Below are positions 48,803 to 57,994 of a DNA stretch of 64,000 bases, piece by piece. Origin of the DNA: Alphaproteobacteria bacterium (lineage in GTDB: Bacteria > Pseudomonadota > Alphaproteobacteria > Rhodobacterales > Rhodobacteraceae). Under the pieces are notes generated by a model that did not search any database, was not told the DNA's origin, and saw nothing but the letters and a program-made list of their open reading frames with translations. The DNA lies in assembly GCA_030431485.1 (NCBI GenBank), contig JAUIIR010000001.1, forward strand, positions 62,001 through 126,000, in the 5' to 3' direction. Each line of letters starts with the position of its first letter. Position 1 is the first letter of the stretch. The position numbers and the translations under genes were made by a program.

Positions 48803-50518
48803 ATGATGCGCAATTTTTTGTTTTCGATGATCGCAGCTGTGTTGGTCTGGGCTCAGGCGGCGATGGCACAGGACAGTGTTTACGTGCAAATCGAAGCGCA
48901 GCCCAGTTTGTCTGTCGCCGAAGACCGTTTGCGTGATTATGCCGATCTGCTGCCTGACGTGAATGGATTTGACCTCGGGCGGGGCTGGTACGGGATCGCG
49001 CTTGGACCCTATTCACGGGACGAAGCGGACCGTGTGCTGCGTAGCTTGCGTGCGCAACGTCTGATCCCCAGCGACAGCTATATTGAAGGCCCAGACCGCT
49101 ATGGTCAGCGCATCTGGCCGATTGGCGCCGGTCCTGCTTTGGCACAACCCCTGCCGACGCCCGACATCGCCGAGGCGCCCGAGCCGCAAGTTGCCGATGA
49201 AACCCCGCGCGAGGCCCGTGCATCCGAGGCTCTCTTGAGCCGACAGGAACGCGAAGCGCTGCAGATCGCCCTGCAATGGGCAGGATACTATAACGCGGCA
49301 ATCGACGGTGCATTTGGGCGCGGGACGCGCGCCTCCATGTCCGACTGGCAGTCTGCCAATGGGTACGAGGCCACGGGTGTCCTTACCACAGCCCAACGCA
49401 CCGAACTTTTCCGGCAATACAACGCCGTGCTCGAAGGGATGAATATCCAGAACGTGCGGGACACGCAGGCAGGTATCTCCATCGATCTGCCGCTCGGCGC
49501 GGTGGCGTTTGACCGCTATGACAGCCCCTTTGCGCATTTTGAGCCGACCGGAGAGGTCGCGGGCGCACGGGTACTTCTGATCAGCCAGCCGGGCGACCGC
49601 GACCGTTTGGCCGGCCTTTACGAGATCATGCAAACGCTGGATATTGTTCCGCTGGAGGGGCAGCGCGACCGCAATCGTGACAGCTTTACCCTGACCGGGC
49701 AGGACAACCGCATTGTATCCCACACCGAGGCGCGGCTTGAGAACGGCGCCATTAAGGGCTTTACGCTTGTCTGGCCCGCAGGTGATGAAGACCGACGTAC
49801 CCGCATTCTCGATGCGATGAAGGCAAGTTTTGCACCCATAGACGGTGTTCTTGATCCAGCCGTGATCGCAGACGACGCCCAGAGCGTCGATCTGGTTGCT
49901 GGGCTTGCAATCCGGCAGCCCAAGCAAACTGCATCTGGCTTTTTTGTCGATCGGCAGGGTCGGGTGGTCACCACGGACGCGGCTATCGAGAATTGCGGCC
50001 GCATCACGCTGAATGACAATTACACAGCCGAAGTTATGGCAACCGATCCGTCTCTTGGGGTTGCCGTTTTGCGCGCCACCCAGCCGCTAGCGCCGAATGA
50101 TGTGGCCCAGTTCCGCGACGGGTCGCCGCGTCTGCAATCCGAAATCGCGGTGGCGGGCTTCCCCTTCGGCGGCGTTCTGCCATCGGCCACGATGACCTTT
50201 GGCCGCCTGTCGGACCTGCGCGGACTCAACGGTGAAGACACGCTGTCGCGTTTGTCGATCAGCACGCTTGAGGGCGACGCGGGTGGCCCGGTGCTTGACG
50301 ACGGGGGGGCTGTGATCGGCATGCTGGTGCCGCATGACGCAAGTGGGCGGCAATTGCCGGACGACGTGAACTTTGCTGCAAACAGTGCTGCCGTTCAGGC
50401 CGTTGTGTCGCGCGCAGGAATTGCACCACAAATCACACCCGGACTGTCGCGGCTTGATCCTGTGGATCTGACGCAAAAGGCCACCGCGATGACTGTGCTT
50501 GTCAGCTGTTGGGAGTGA
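48803..50518 (+). CDS. Secreted SPOR / PG-binding / trypsin-like protein with lost catalytic triad
   Basis: 571 residues. Signal peptide MMRNFLFSMIAAVLVWAQAA; a SPOR-like repeat (about 25-95; YGIALGPYSRDEADRVLRSL); a Pro-rich linker; a PG_binding_1 domain (about 145-200; LQWAGYYNAAIDGAFGRGTR); a bridging region; and a chymotrypsin-fold domain (about 375-550). All three triad positions appear replaced: GRVVTTDAAIENC has Ala393 where family members have His (V-V-T-N-A-H), DPSLGVAVL has Gly419 where Asp is usual (D-P-x-x-D-L-A-V-L), and EGDAGGPVLDDGG has Ala493 where Ser is expected (GDSGGP). So it is probably a non-catalytic peptidoglycan-associated protein. Its end overlaps the convergent EamA gene by 17 bases. 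Confidence 0.88.
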   Translation: MMRNFLFSMIAAVLVWAQAAMAQDSVYVQIEAQPSLSVAEDRLRDYADLLPDVNGFDLGRGWYGIALGPYSRDEADRVLRSLRAQRLIPSDSYIEGPDRYGQRIWPIGAGPALAQPLPTPDIAEAPEPQVADETPREARASEALLSRQEREALQIALQWAGYYNAAIDGAFGRGTRASMSDWQSANGYEATGVLTTAQRTELFRQYNAVLEGMNIQNVRDTQAGISIDLPLGAVAFDRYDSPFAHFEPTGEVAGARVLLISQPGDRDRLAGLYEIMQTLDIVPLEGQRDRNRDSFTLTGQDNRIVSHTEARLENGAIKGFTLVWPAGDEDRRTRILDAMKASFAPIDGVLDPAVIADDAQSVDLVAGLAIRQPKQTASGFFVDRQGRVVTTDAAIENCGRITLNDNYTAEVMATDPSLGVAVLRATQPLAPNDVAQFRDGSPRLQSEIAVAGFPFGGVLPSATMTFGRLSDLRGLNGEDTLSRLSISTLEGDAGGPVLDDGGAVIGMLVPHDASGRQLPDDVNFAANSAAVQAVVSRAGIAPQITPGLSRLDPVDLTQKATAMTVLVSCWE

Positions 50519-51431
50519 CCTGACGGCTGAACAGCCGCTTCAGCGCACCCCATTGGCTGATCAACATGCCAAACAGGATCAGGCCCATTGCGACCAGTAG
50601 GACGGGTCGAAACGGCTCTCCCAGCACAACGATGCCAAGGATAACCGACCACATCGGGACTTGGTAGCTGACCAGCGACATAAACACCGGCCCGGCGCTG
50701 CGGATCACGAGAATCCGCAGCATGTTTGCGCCTGCAGTGGGGATCAGGCCAAGCACTGCCACAATGAAAAGCGTATTGGTGTCGGGCAGGGGCGGCGGCC
50801 CCTCAACAATCCACGCGGCCGGAATGACCAGCATCGCGCCAAAGACAAGCGACAGGGCTGCAAGTCCAAACGGCGCAATCGGGGGCAGGCGACGCACCAT
50901 GACAGAGCTGCTGGCATAACAGGCGGCGGCACCCAGACAGGCCAGACGGCCGAACGGCTCCATCGGATCGCCGGTTGAAACAAATACCTGCCCACCCAAC
51001 AGCACAGTCACACCGGCAAAGCCGATCACCATGCCAACGAACCGGCGCGGGGTGATCCGTTCGCCGGGCACAAAAAGATGCGCCAAGGGCAGCACGATCA
51101 AGGCGACCGACGCCATTGAAACCCCGGCAAAGCCCGATGTCACCGTCTGCTGCCCCCAGCTCAGCAACATGAAGGGAATGGCTGAGTTGAGCACACCTGA
51201 CAGAATTAAGGGCACCCACGCTGTTTCTTCTGTGAGAAAAAGCCGCCCGCCTCTCCAGCGCCACACGGCCACGGCGAGCAATGACGCAAATCCGATCCGG
51301 CCTGCGGCCAGCCAGAAGGGTGTAATGCCCTGCAACGCCAATTCGATGAACAGGAAGGTCGCCCCCCAAATGAGGCCAAGCAGGGCAACCATACCCCAAT
51401 TGGCGGGGGTGATCTGTGCGTCGGGCAGCAT
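50502..51431 (-). CDS. DMT superfamily transporter (EamA x2)
   Basis: 309 residues, about ten hydrophobic helices in two EamA repeats (GLIWGATFLFIELALQGITP in the first, SYQVPMWSVILGIVVLGEPF in the second). An inner-membrane metabolite exporter, substrate unknown. Its 3' end overlaps the upstream protease-like gene by 17 bases in convergent orientation. It is divergent from the 27-residue peptide gene. Confidence 0.9.
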   Translation of the reverse strand: MLPDAQITPANWGMVALLGLIWGATFLFIELALQGITPFWLAAGRIGFASLLAVAVWRWRGGRLFLTEETAWVPLILSGVLNSAIPFMLLSWGQQTVTSGFAGVSMASVALIVLPLAHLFVPGERITPRRFVGMVIGFAGVTVLLGGQVFVSTGDPMEPFGRLACLGAAACYASSSVMVRRLPPIAPFGLAALSLVFGAMLVIPAAWIVEGPPPLPDTNTLFIVAVLGLIPTAGANMLRILVIRSAGPVFMSLVSYQVPMWSVILGIVVLGEPFRPVLLVAMGLILFGMLISQWGALKRLFSRQVTPNS

Positions 51432-51576
51432 AAAATCTGTGCATCCAGTGTGGAGGTGTCAAAATATCCGGCGCTGTGGCTTGCAACCGGACGCCGTTCG
51501 GATTGGTCTCTAAGCGAGCCTGCGGCACTCGGCAACGGCCTAAGCTGCGCTGTCCCATCCAGATAGGAGAACTTTC

Positions 51577-51660
51577 ATGGACGTCTTTTTCATTCTGCCG
51601 ATCATCATCCTGCTTGGTCTGCTCGCATGGTGCGTGCTGCAGTTGAAGGACGACATGTAA
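51577..51660 (+). CDS. Small membrane peptide, 27 residues
   Basis: The peptide begins MDVFFILPIIILLGLLAWCV and ends QLKDDM: one hydrophobic helix of about 18-20 residues with a short charged tail. AGGAGA at 51565-51570 lies 6 bases before the ATG, a near-ideal ribosome site, and a bidirectional terminator follows 69 bases after the stop. A complete small unit is therefore visible although the frame is very short. The anchor plus charged tail is typical of small proteins that bind a membrane enzyme or transporter; the partner is unknown. Chance cannot be excluded without comparison to relatives. Confidence 0.65.
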   Translation: MDVFFILPIIILLGLLAWCVLQLKDDM

Positions 51661-51729
51661 CCGGCTTGGGCCGGTTGTGCGGCCACGCAAAGCTGCGATG
51701 CGTCACTGCATCCTATGTCCAGCAATGTA

Positions 51730-51757
51730 AAAGGGCGGCTCGTCTGAGCCGCCCTTT
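51730..51757. terminator. Bidirectional terminator between peptide gene and ilvC
   Basis: AAAGGGCGGCTC (51730-51741), loop GTCT, GAGCCGCCCTTT (51746-51757), a 12-bp perfect stem with A/T-rich ends on both sides. It can terminate the plus-strand peptide unit and the minus-strand ilvC, whose stop is 22 bases away. Confidence 0.88.
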
Positions 51758-51779
51758 CTTGTCTCTACAGGAACAAAGA

Positions 51780-52901
<1,122 letters not shown>

Positions 52902-52934
52902 TCATTCTATATACAGTCATGATACGGAAAAATC

Positions 52935-53390
52935 ATGCTAGATGCCACTGATCTCCGAATCCTGCGCCAATTTCAGGCGGCGCCAGACCTGCCCACTGCC
53001 GACCTTGCGGACCGGGCAGGGGTGACCCCAACGACGTTGGGCCGCCGAATAGACAAGATGCGTGAGGCGGGCGTGATCCGCGCTGTGCGGGCGGTGATAA
53101 ACTGGCCGGCACTCGGCTACACGGTCGAGGTCAGCCTGCGCGTCACACTCGATAAAACCCAGCCCCGTGCCTTCGATGAATTCCTTGCCGCAGCGCGCGA
53201 GGTCCCCGAGGTCATCGAAGCACAGACTTTTCTCGGGCAGGTCGACGCGCGCCTGTCCGTCATTGCCCGCGACATGCCGCACTACCAGCAGGTTTATCGC
53301 GACAGATTGCTCACCCTGCCGCACATCGCCGATATCGAAGCCCTGATGCATGTGGCGCGCGTCAAATTCGACGAGACACTCCCGCTGTGA
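52935..53390 (+). CDS. Lrp/AsnC family transcriptional regulator (first of pair)
   Basis: 151 residues. N-terminal winged helix-turn-helix LDATDLRILRQFQAAPDLPT ... GVTPTTLGRRIDKMREAGVI, then the RAM/ligand domain (VSLRVTLDKTQPRAFDEF, TFLGQVDARLSVIARD). It probably senses an amino acid. Divergent from ilvC, so regulation of branched-chain synthesis is the natural guess. Its TGA overlaps the next gene's GTG (GTGA), so both regulators are made together. Confidence 0.9.
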   Translation: MLDATDLRILRQFQAAPDLPTADLADRAGVTPTTLGRRIDKMREAGVIRAVRAVINWPALGYTVEVSLRVTLDKTQPRAFDEFLAAAREVPEVIEAQTFLGQVDARLSVIARDMPHYQQVYRDRLLTLPHIADIEALMHVARVKFDETLPL

Positions 53391-53845
53391 TCGACCTGGA
53401 CGACATCGACCGCGCGATGATCCGCGCCGTGGCGGCAGATGCACAGATCAGCGCGGGGGCGTTGGGCCGGGAGCTTGGCCTCAGTCAGCCCGCCGCCTGG
53501 CGGCGTTTGAAACGGCTGCGCGAAGTCGGCGTGTTCCGGGGGACGCGGCTCGAACTTGATGCACAGGCGTTGGGCTTTAGCGTCACCGTGTTTCTGGGTG
53601 TCAAGCTGGCCACCAAAGGGCGCGTCAGTCTGGAAGATTTCGAACGGGCGGTGACCGCAATCCCCGAGGTTCAGACGGTCGAACACGTGTTGGGGCTTTA
53701 TGATTACCGGCTGCGCGTGGTCGCTCGCGACATTGCGGATTTCGAGCGCGTCCTGCGGCGCAGGATCATGACCTTGCCTGGGGTCGGGAACATCGACGCC
53801 AATGTGCTTCTCTCTGAAGAACGGCTCAGCGGACCTATTGGCTGA
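53387..53845 (+). CDS. Lrp/AsnC family transcriptional regulator (second of pair)
   Basis: 152 residues starting at GTG 53387. The helix-turn-helix DDIDRAMIRAVAADAQISAG ... GLSQPAAWRRLKRLREVGVF and RAM domain (VTVFLGVKLATKGRVSLEDF, VLGLYDYRLRVVARDIAD) are complete. It is only distantly similar to its partner, so this is not a recent duplication. The 4-base overlap suggests a matched ratio and possible hetero-oligomers. Convergent with the Hint-protein gene, 5 bases apart. Confidence 0.9.
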   Translation: MIDLDDIDRAMIRAVAADAQISAGALGRELGLSQPAAWRRLKRLREVGVFRGTRLELDAQALGFSVTVFLGVKLATKGRVSLEDFERAVTAIPEVQTVEHVLGLYDYRLRVVARDIADFERVLRRRIMTLPGVGNIDANVLLSEERLSGPIG

Positions 53846-53850
53846 CAGAC

Positions 53851-54948
53851 TCAGGCAGCGGTGCTCATCAAGGCGATCGCTTCGTGCTTTTTCAGCGTGT
53901 ACCGCGCCATCTGGACATTCAGGATCAACTGTTCGGTCTCTTGCAGATGATTGAGGATCTCATCGCGGGCGTCATCCTCGATGCTGTCAAGCGCCACATT
54001 GCCCGGGTAAAGGGTTTCTGCCGGGCAGCCTTCGGCGAAGACCACATGATGCGCGTCACACAGAAAGTGCCAATATTCCACGACCGGACAGGGTTCGGGA
54101 AAGATCGTAGTTCCGTTGACCAGATGTTTTGCAGCGACAAAAACCTCGTCCTCGCCAAACATGAGTTCGGCGCGCGATCCGCGCAGCAGCATCTTGTGGT
54201 TGGGTGACACCCTCAGATCCCGGATATTGCCCAATGCGCCGCGTTTGATGCGGACCGGTGTGTTCACACCGTTCCCGGGGACACGCACATTTCCAATCCA
54301 GCGGATCGGCTGTGCGCCAGCATCCAGTGTATTCACCGTATCGCCTTCGCGCAGGGATTCGATGTAGCGCGGCCCGTCAGGGGTTTCGATCAGAGTGCCT
54401 GCGGCAAAACAAATGACCAGAACACCAAGTGCAAGCTCGGATGAAAATGCTCCGTCAGCCTGTTCCCCGGCACTGATGATGCCGTCGCCATCAAGATCGA
54501 CGTCCTCGTTCGTGGGCACTTCGAGGGGGCCGTTCTGGGTGGCGAGGGTCTCAAGAATGTTCACCCCGGCAATTGCTGCGACCGTTCCCAACACGGGCGC
54601 GCCGCCATCTGACGAGGTCAGACCGGTGGCATCGAATTCCAGATACCGGTCGCCCATCGTGTTGCGACCCATGTCCACATCGGCCGTGCCGGTATAAGTG
54701 TATTTCGCGATATCGTTATAGTAGTCTGAAGCATTGTCATACACGATGATCGACGTGATGACAGAGTCATCCGTGAGCACGCCATCGGCCGTGACATTGT
54801 CGGCGACAAAGACAAGGATGTCGTCGTCTTCGAACAACTGCGTGGCGTCGTGCAGCATGTATTCGCCGCCATTCGACGCGTTGGAATTCGTGGTCTGCGG
54901 GTCACCAACTACACTAAAACCATTTAACAACAACTGCGTTGTTGCCAT
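53851..54948 (-). CDS. Hint_2 (intein/hedgehog-like) domain protein with EF-hand loop
   Basis: 365 residues from ATG 54948 (MATTQLLLNGFSVVGDPQTT). The N-terminal about 140 residues are acidic and rich in Asp, Thr and Ser, without known domain. A perfect EF-hand loop (DLDGDGIISAGE, residues 151-162) precedes the Hint domain: Cys180 in VICFAAGTLIETPDGP, His251 in RVSPNHKMLLRG and a Hint_2 ending AHHVVFAEGCPAETLYPG. The terminal His-Asn of splicing inteins is missing, as in the Rhodobacterales Hint_2 proteins, so cleavage or thioester chemistry rather than splicing is expected. No signal peptide; type I secretion is a possibility but unproven. Confidence 0.88.
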   Translation of the reverse strand: MATTQLLLNGFSVVGDPQTTNSNASNGGEYMLHDATQLFEDDDILVFVADNVTADGVLTDDSVITSIIVYDNASDYYNDIAKYTYTGTADVDMGRNTMGDRYLEFDATGLTSSDGGAPVLGTVAAIAGVNILETLATQNGPLEVPTNEDVDLDGDGIISAGEQADGAFSSELALGVLVICFAAGTLIETPDGPRYIESLREGDTVNTLDAGAQPIRWIGNVRVPGNGVNTPVRIKRGALGNIRDLRVSPNHKMLLRGSRAELMFGEDEVFVAAKHLVNGTTIFPEPCPVVEYWHFLCDAHHVVFAEGCPAETLYPGNVALDSIEDDARDEILNHLQETEQLILNVQMARYTLKKHEAIALMSTAA

Positions 54949-55209
54949 GATAACTCTGCCTCTCGGGGTCTGACGCCCCTTTTGATAATTATGTATCGAA
55001 AGATAACGTTCGGCGCAGCAACCGGTCAAATGTTCATGTTTTGGAAACAATATCGCTTCTGGCCTGTGTCCTGACGGCACCGCCCGTGACTGCCCTGATG
55101 GGCGGTAAGACACCCGGATCGCGGCACACCGCGACCTTGTGCACGCAATGAAGCTTTGCCAAACGCGGGTCGCGCGGCTACCCAAGACGAAACAGAGGGA
55201 GGCGTTGCG

Positions 55210-56334
55210 ATGGCATTGCTTGATACGGTTGACCCCACGGGTCTTGAAGAATTTTCGGTCGTCTTCACCGACCGCTCACTCAATCACATGTCGGCCACCT
55301 TCCAGACGGTGATGACGGACATCTCGTCCATGTTGAAAGAGGTCTACAAAGCCGATGCCGTGGCTCCGGTCCCGGGCGGCGGCAGCTACGGCATGGAAGC
55401 GGTCGCGCGTCAGTTTGGTCAAGGGGCCAAGACCCTGATCGTCCGAAATGGTTGGTTCTCGTATCGCTGGACGCAGATTTTTGAGGCCGGACAGTTCGGC
55501 GGAGAGACCGTTGTGATGAAGGCCCGTCAGACAGGAAATGAGGCCACAGCGCCATTTGCCCCGGCACCCATCGAAGACGTGACAGCGCGCATCCGTGAAG
55601 AAAAGCCGGATATCGTTTTCGCGCCGCATGTCGAAACCAGCGCGGGTATCATCCTGCCGGACGCCTATGTCACCGCGCTTGCTGCGGCAGCGCATGAGGT
55701 TGGCGCCTTGATGGTGCTGGACTGCATCGCATCGGGCTGCGCCTGGGTCGATATGAAGGCAACCGGCGTCGATGTCCTGATCTCTGCCCCGCAAAAGGGG
55801 TGGTCCGCCACGCCGTCAGCCGGTCTTGTGATGCTGTCCGACCGTGCCGTGGCCCGGATGGGCGAAACCACGTCGAACAGCTTTGCTGTCGATCTCAAGA
55901 AATGGCACCAGATTATGCAGGCCTATGAAAACGGCGGCCATGCCTATCACGCCACCATGCCCACCGATGGACTCAAAGCGTTCCGCGATACAATGCTGGA
56001 AACCCGCGAGTACGGTTTTGCCAAGCTGAAAGACGCGCAATGGGCTTTGGGCAATGCCGTGCGCGCCCATCTCGCCGCCAAGGGTATCCGTTCGGTCGCG
56101 GCTGAAGGGTACGGTGCTCCGGGCGTTGTGGTCAGCTACACATCCGATCCCGAAATTCAGTCCGGCCGCGCCTTTGCCGCGCGCGGAATGCAGATCGCCG
56201 CCGGCGTGCCGCTGCAATGTGATGAGCCGCAGGGCTTCTCAACTTTCCGGCTGGGCCTGTTCGGTCTCGACAAACTCTACGATGTCGATGGAACGCTGGC
56301 CCGGCTGACCCGCGTGCTCGACGAGGTTCTCTGA
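55210..56334 (+). CDS. Class V aminotransferase (PLP-dependent)
   Basis: 374 residues from ATG 55210 with GAGGGAGG at 55195-55202. Fold type I class V pattern: VPGGGSYGMEAVARQFGQGA, the PLP aspartate region LMVLDCIASGCAWVD, the catalytic Lys in LISAPQKGWSATPSAGLVML and the C-terminal FRLGLFGLDKLYDVDGTLA. Related enzymes use alanine, serine or aspartate with glyoxylate or 3-phosphohydroxypyruvate; the exact substrate is not resolved here. It is divergent from the Hint gene and followed by a hairpin at 56340-56366. Confidence 0.88.
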   Translation: MALLDTVDPTGLEEFSVVFTDRSLNHMSATFQTVMTDISSMLKEVYKADAVAPVPGGGSYGMEAVARQFGQGAKTLIVRNGWFSYRWTQIFEAGQFGGETVVMKARQTGNEATAPFAPAPIEDVTARIREEKPDIVFAPHVETSAGIILPDAYVTALAAAAHEVGALMVLDCIASGCAWVDMKATGVDVLISAPQKGWSATPSAGLVMLSDRAVARMGETTSNSFAVDLKKWHQIMQAYENGGHAYHATMPTDGLKAFRDTMLETREYGFAKLKDAQWALGNAVRAHLAAKGIRSVAAEGYGAPGVVVSYTSDPEIQSGRAFAARGMQIAAGVPLQCDEPQGFSTFRLGLFGLDKLYDVDGTLARLTRVLDEVL

Positions 56335-56339
56335 TCGGA

Positions 56340-56366
56340 TGTGACCCCGGTTCGATCAGGGTCACA
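56340..56366 (+). terminator. Hairpin after the aminotransferase gene
   Basis: TGTGACCC (56340-56347) pairs with GGGTCACA (56359-56366) around an 11-base loop, 6 bases after the stop. Position and an 8-bp stem favour a terminator; the following sequence is A/T rich but not a T-run. Confidence 0.5.
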
Positions 56367-56436
56367 TGCATATTTGTAAAAAGAAGAAGTGGGAAGTGTC
56401 GCATTGTCTGCCGCTTCTCTTTTTCAAAAATATGCA
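56367..56436. repeat. Long imperfect inverted repeat with TGCATATTT ends
   Basis: The left arm 56367-56392 begins TGCATATTT and the right arm 56411-56436 ends in AAATATGCA; the 26-base arms match at 21 positions with an 18-base centre. It is AT-rich in a GC-rich neighbourhood, abuts the preceding hairpin, and lies between the aminotransferase and J-domain genes. It resembles a short palindromic intergenic element, but I saw no second copy in this window. Confidence 0.6.
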
Positions 56437-56496
56437 ATCATGACAGAGACATCTTATGCGCCGACCGGCATGGGCGCATGGCTAGGAGTAGCAAAA

Positions 56497-56520
56497 AAGG
56501 CCGCCCAACCGGGCGGCCTT
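56497..56520 (-). terminator. Rho-independent terminator of the J-domain gene
   Basis: On the minus strand AAGGCCGCCC, loop GGTT, GGGCGGCCTT followed by TTTT (the complement of AAAA at 56493-56496). It is 24 bases after the J-domain stop. Confidence 0.85.
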
Positions 56521-56543
56521 CTGTTTTGTGCTTCATCGCGGGA

Positions 56544-57176
56544 TCACTTGAAGTTGCGGCTGTCCTTGATCTGATCCCAGGCCCAGACGACCTCCTGCAG
56601 CTGCTCTTCCTGAGAGCGGTCGCCGCCGTTCATATCCGGGTGCAGCACCTTGATCAGGGCTTTATAGGCCTTGCGCACCTCAGCCTTGGACCATGTGTCC
56701 TTGGCTTCGAGGATCTCGATTGCGCGGCGCTCGGTGGGGGGCAGGCGCTTGGTGTGACCTGCCGATGACGCATTGCGGCCGGGGTTGCGTGTGGCATTCT
56801 CGCCCAGCACCTGATGCGGGTCCTCAATACCCAGCCGCGCCCAGGCTTTTGCCTCGGGATCGCGCCAGTCCTTTGTCCTGCGTTCCCAGACCTTGTCTGA
56901 CGACGCCTGCGCATTCATCTCGGCTTCGGTCTTGCCGTCAAAGAAGTTCCACCGGGTGTTGTACTCACGCACATGCTCCTGGCAGAACCAGTAGTAATCA
57001 TCCAGCACATCCGGTGCTTTCGGCGCACGGAACTTGCCCGCTTCCTCGCAGCCCTCGTGATCACACACGCGGGTCGAGGTCTCGGAAGCGCCGGACATCC
57101 CCCGTCGGCCGCGGGGGTTTTTCTTCTTCGCCGACTTGATCGACATATCGAAACCGAATGGATCTGATTTGCTCAT
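56544..57176 (-). CDS. J-domain (DnaJ-like) protein with zinc-binding N-terminal region
   Basis: 210 residues from ATG 57176 (MSKSDPFGFDMSIKSAKKKN). A Cys/His cluster (STRVCDHEGCEEAGKF ... WFCQEHVREYN, about residues 35-70) could bind zinc. The C-terminal J domain (about 150-205) has the HPD motif in KVLHPDMNGGD between helices II and III. J domains stimulate Hsp70 ATPase. The gene is divergent from bolA with a 74-base gap, an arrangement common in alphaproteobacteria. No Gly/Phe-rich region is present. Confidence 0.88.
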   Translation of the reverse strand: MSKSDPFGFDMSIKSAKKKNPRGRRGMSGASETSTRVCDHEGCEEAGKFRAPKAPDVLDDYYWFCQEHVREYNTRWNFFDGKTEAEMNAQASSDKVWERRTKDWRDPEAKAWARLGIEDPHQVLGENATRNPGRNASSAGHTKRLPPTERRAIEILEAKDTWSKAEVRKAYKALIKVLHPDMNGGDRSQEEQLQEVVWAWDQIKDSRNFK

Positions 57177-57250
57177 AACCTGCCCTTTTCGACTCGGAGG
57201 CGTGAGTGTAGACCAATCACGCGCAGAGGTAAGCCCTTGGAGGCGAAAAA

Positions 57251-57508
57251 ATGACCCGGACGGAACAGATTGAAACACGACTTCGCGAGGCGCTGTCCCC
57301 GCGCGAGCTTACTGTTCATGATGACAGCGAAAGCCATCGCGGCCACGCTGGATATCAAGAGGGTGGGGAGAGCCATTTCCACGTGATCATCCGCTCCGAT
57401 GCGTTCGAAGGCCAGTCCCGGATTGCCCGGCATCGCCTTGTGCACAAGGCGCTCGGGCCGGAATTGGTTGCACAAATCCATGCGCTTTCAATGGATCTCG
57501 ACACTTAA
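57251..57508 (+). CDS. bolA: BolA family protein
   Basis: 85 residues: MTRTEQIETRLREALSPREL, the loop DDSESHRGHAGYQEGGESHF and the helix RIARHRLVHKALGPEL are the BolA fold. Family members act with monothiol glutaredoxins in iron-sulfur metabolism and can bind DNA. GGAG near 57238 is the ribosome site. A CCGGGC/GCCCGG hairpin follows. Confidence 0.93.
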   Translation: MTRTEQIETRLREALSPRELTVHDDSESHRGHAGYQEGGESHFHVIIRSDAFEGQSRIARHRLVHKALGPELVAQIHALSMDLDT

Positions 57509-57515
57509 CCCGGCA

Positions 57516-57535
57516 AGCCGGGCCTTCGCCCGGTT
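57516..57535 (+). terminator. Hairpin after bolA
   Basis: AGCCGGGC, loop CTTC, GCCCGGTT (one G-T pair), 8 bases after the bolA stop and before the convergent DUF4177 gene. No T-run, so termination is inferred from place and stem. Confidence 0.55.
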
Positions 57536-57559
57536 GGTACGCAAGCGCGCCCATCAACC

Positions 57560-57949
57560 TCACGCCGGCCGCGTTTCTTCGTTGCCTTCCTCAAAATCGG
57601 GCTCTTTCGGCGCGTTTGCATCCGCGATGCCGTCGCCTTCGGGCACTGCAGAAGACACCGCAGGCGTCGCTGTCAAAACAGGCTCCACCCGCGCCGGCGT
57701 TGCGTCAGCAACCGCTGCCTCAGCCATAGCCCGCCGGAACACCAACAGCGTGCGCCAATGCGTCTCCGACCCGGTCAGCCCCACCCGCTCGGTCGAGGGC
57801 AGCACGTCCGAGCGCTGATACTCCCAGCCTTCCGCCGCTAGGTCGTTGATCGCCTGCTCCACCCCCAGCGCAAACCGAGCCTCGGGCGTCTTGACCCCTT
57901 TGGCCTTGACCCCCTTCACCGGGGCCGGAACCACCTTGTATTCGAACAT
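57560..57949 (-). CDS. DUF4177-like protein with Ala/Pro/Glu-rich tail
   Basis: 129 residues from ATG 57949 (MFEYKVVPAPVKG); an upstream GTG (57955) would add two residues. The N-terminal half has the short DUF4177 pattern: MFEYKVVP, then INDLAAEGWEYQRSDVLPS and WRTLLVFRR. The remaining about 55 residues are low-complexity Ala, Pro, Thr, Glu and end NEETRPA. Function unknown. It follows gatB on the same strand after a hairpin and is convergent with bolA. Confidence 0.75.
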   Translation of the reverse strand: MFEYKVVPAPVKGVKAKGVKTPEARFALGVEQAINDLAAEGWEYQRSDVLPSTERVGLTGSETHWRTLLVFRRAMAEAAVADATPARVEPVLTATPAVSSAVPEGDGIADANAPKEPDFEEGNEETRPA

Positions 57950-57994
57950 GCGCACCGCCTTACCTTTCAGGAACCGCCTTGAGCAGAAGGGTAA

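Noticed and set aside
55026-55283. Minus-strand frame upstream of the Hint gene
   Set aside because: Overlaps the aminotransferase start and its ribosome site; translation has no protein-like pattern.
56341-56365. Possible tRNA T-arm (GGTTCGATCA)
   Set aside because: Only a single hairpin is present; no acceptor, D or anticodon arms can be drawn around it.
56389-56574. 61-codon frame between aminotransferase and J-domain genes
   Set aside because: It runs through the inverted repeat and the terminator of the J-domain gene and lacks a ribosome site.
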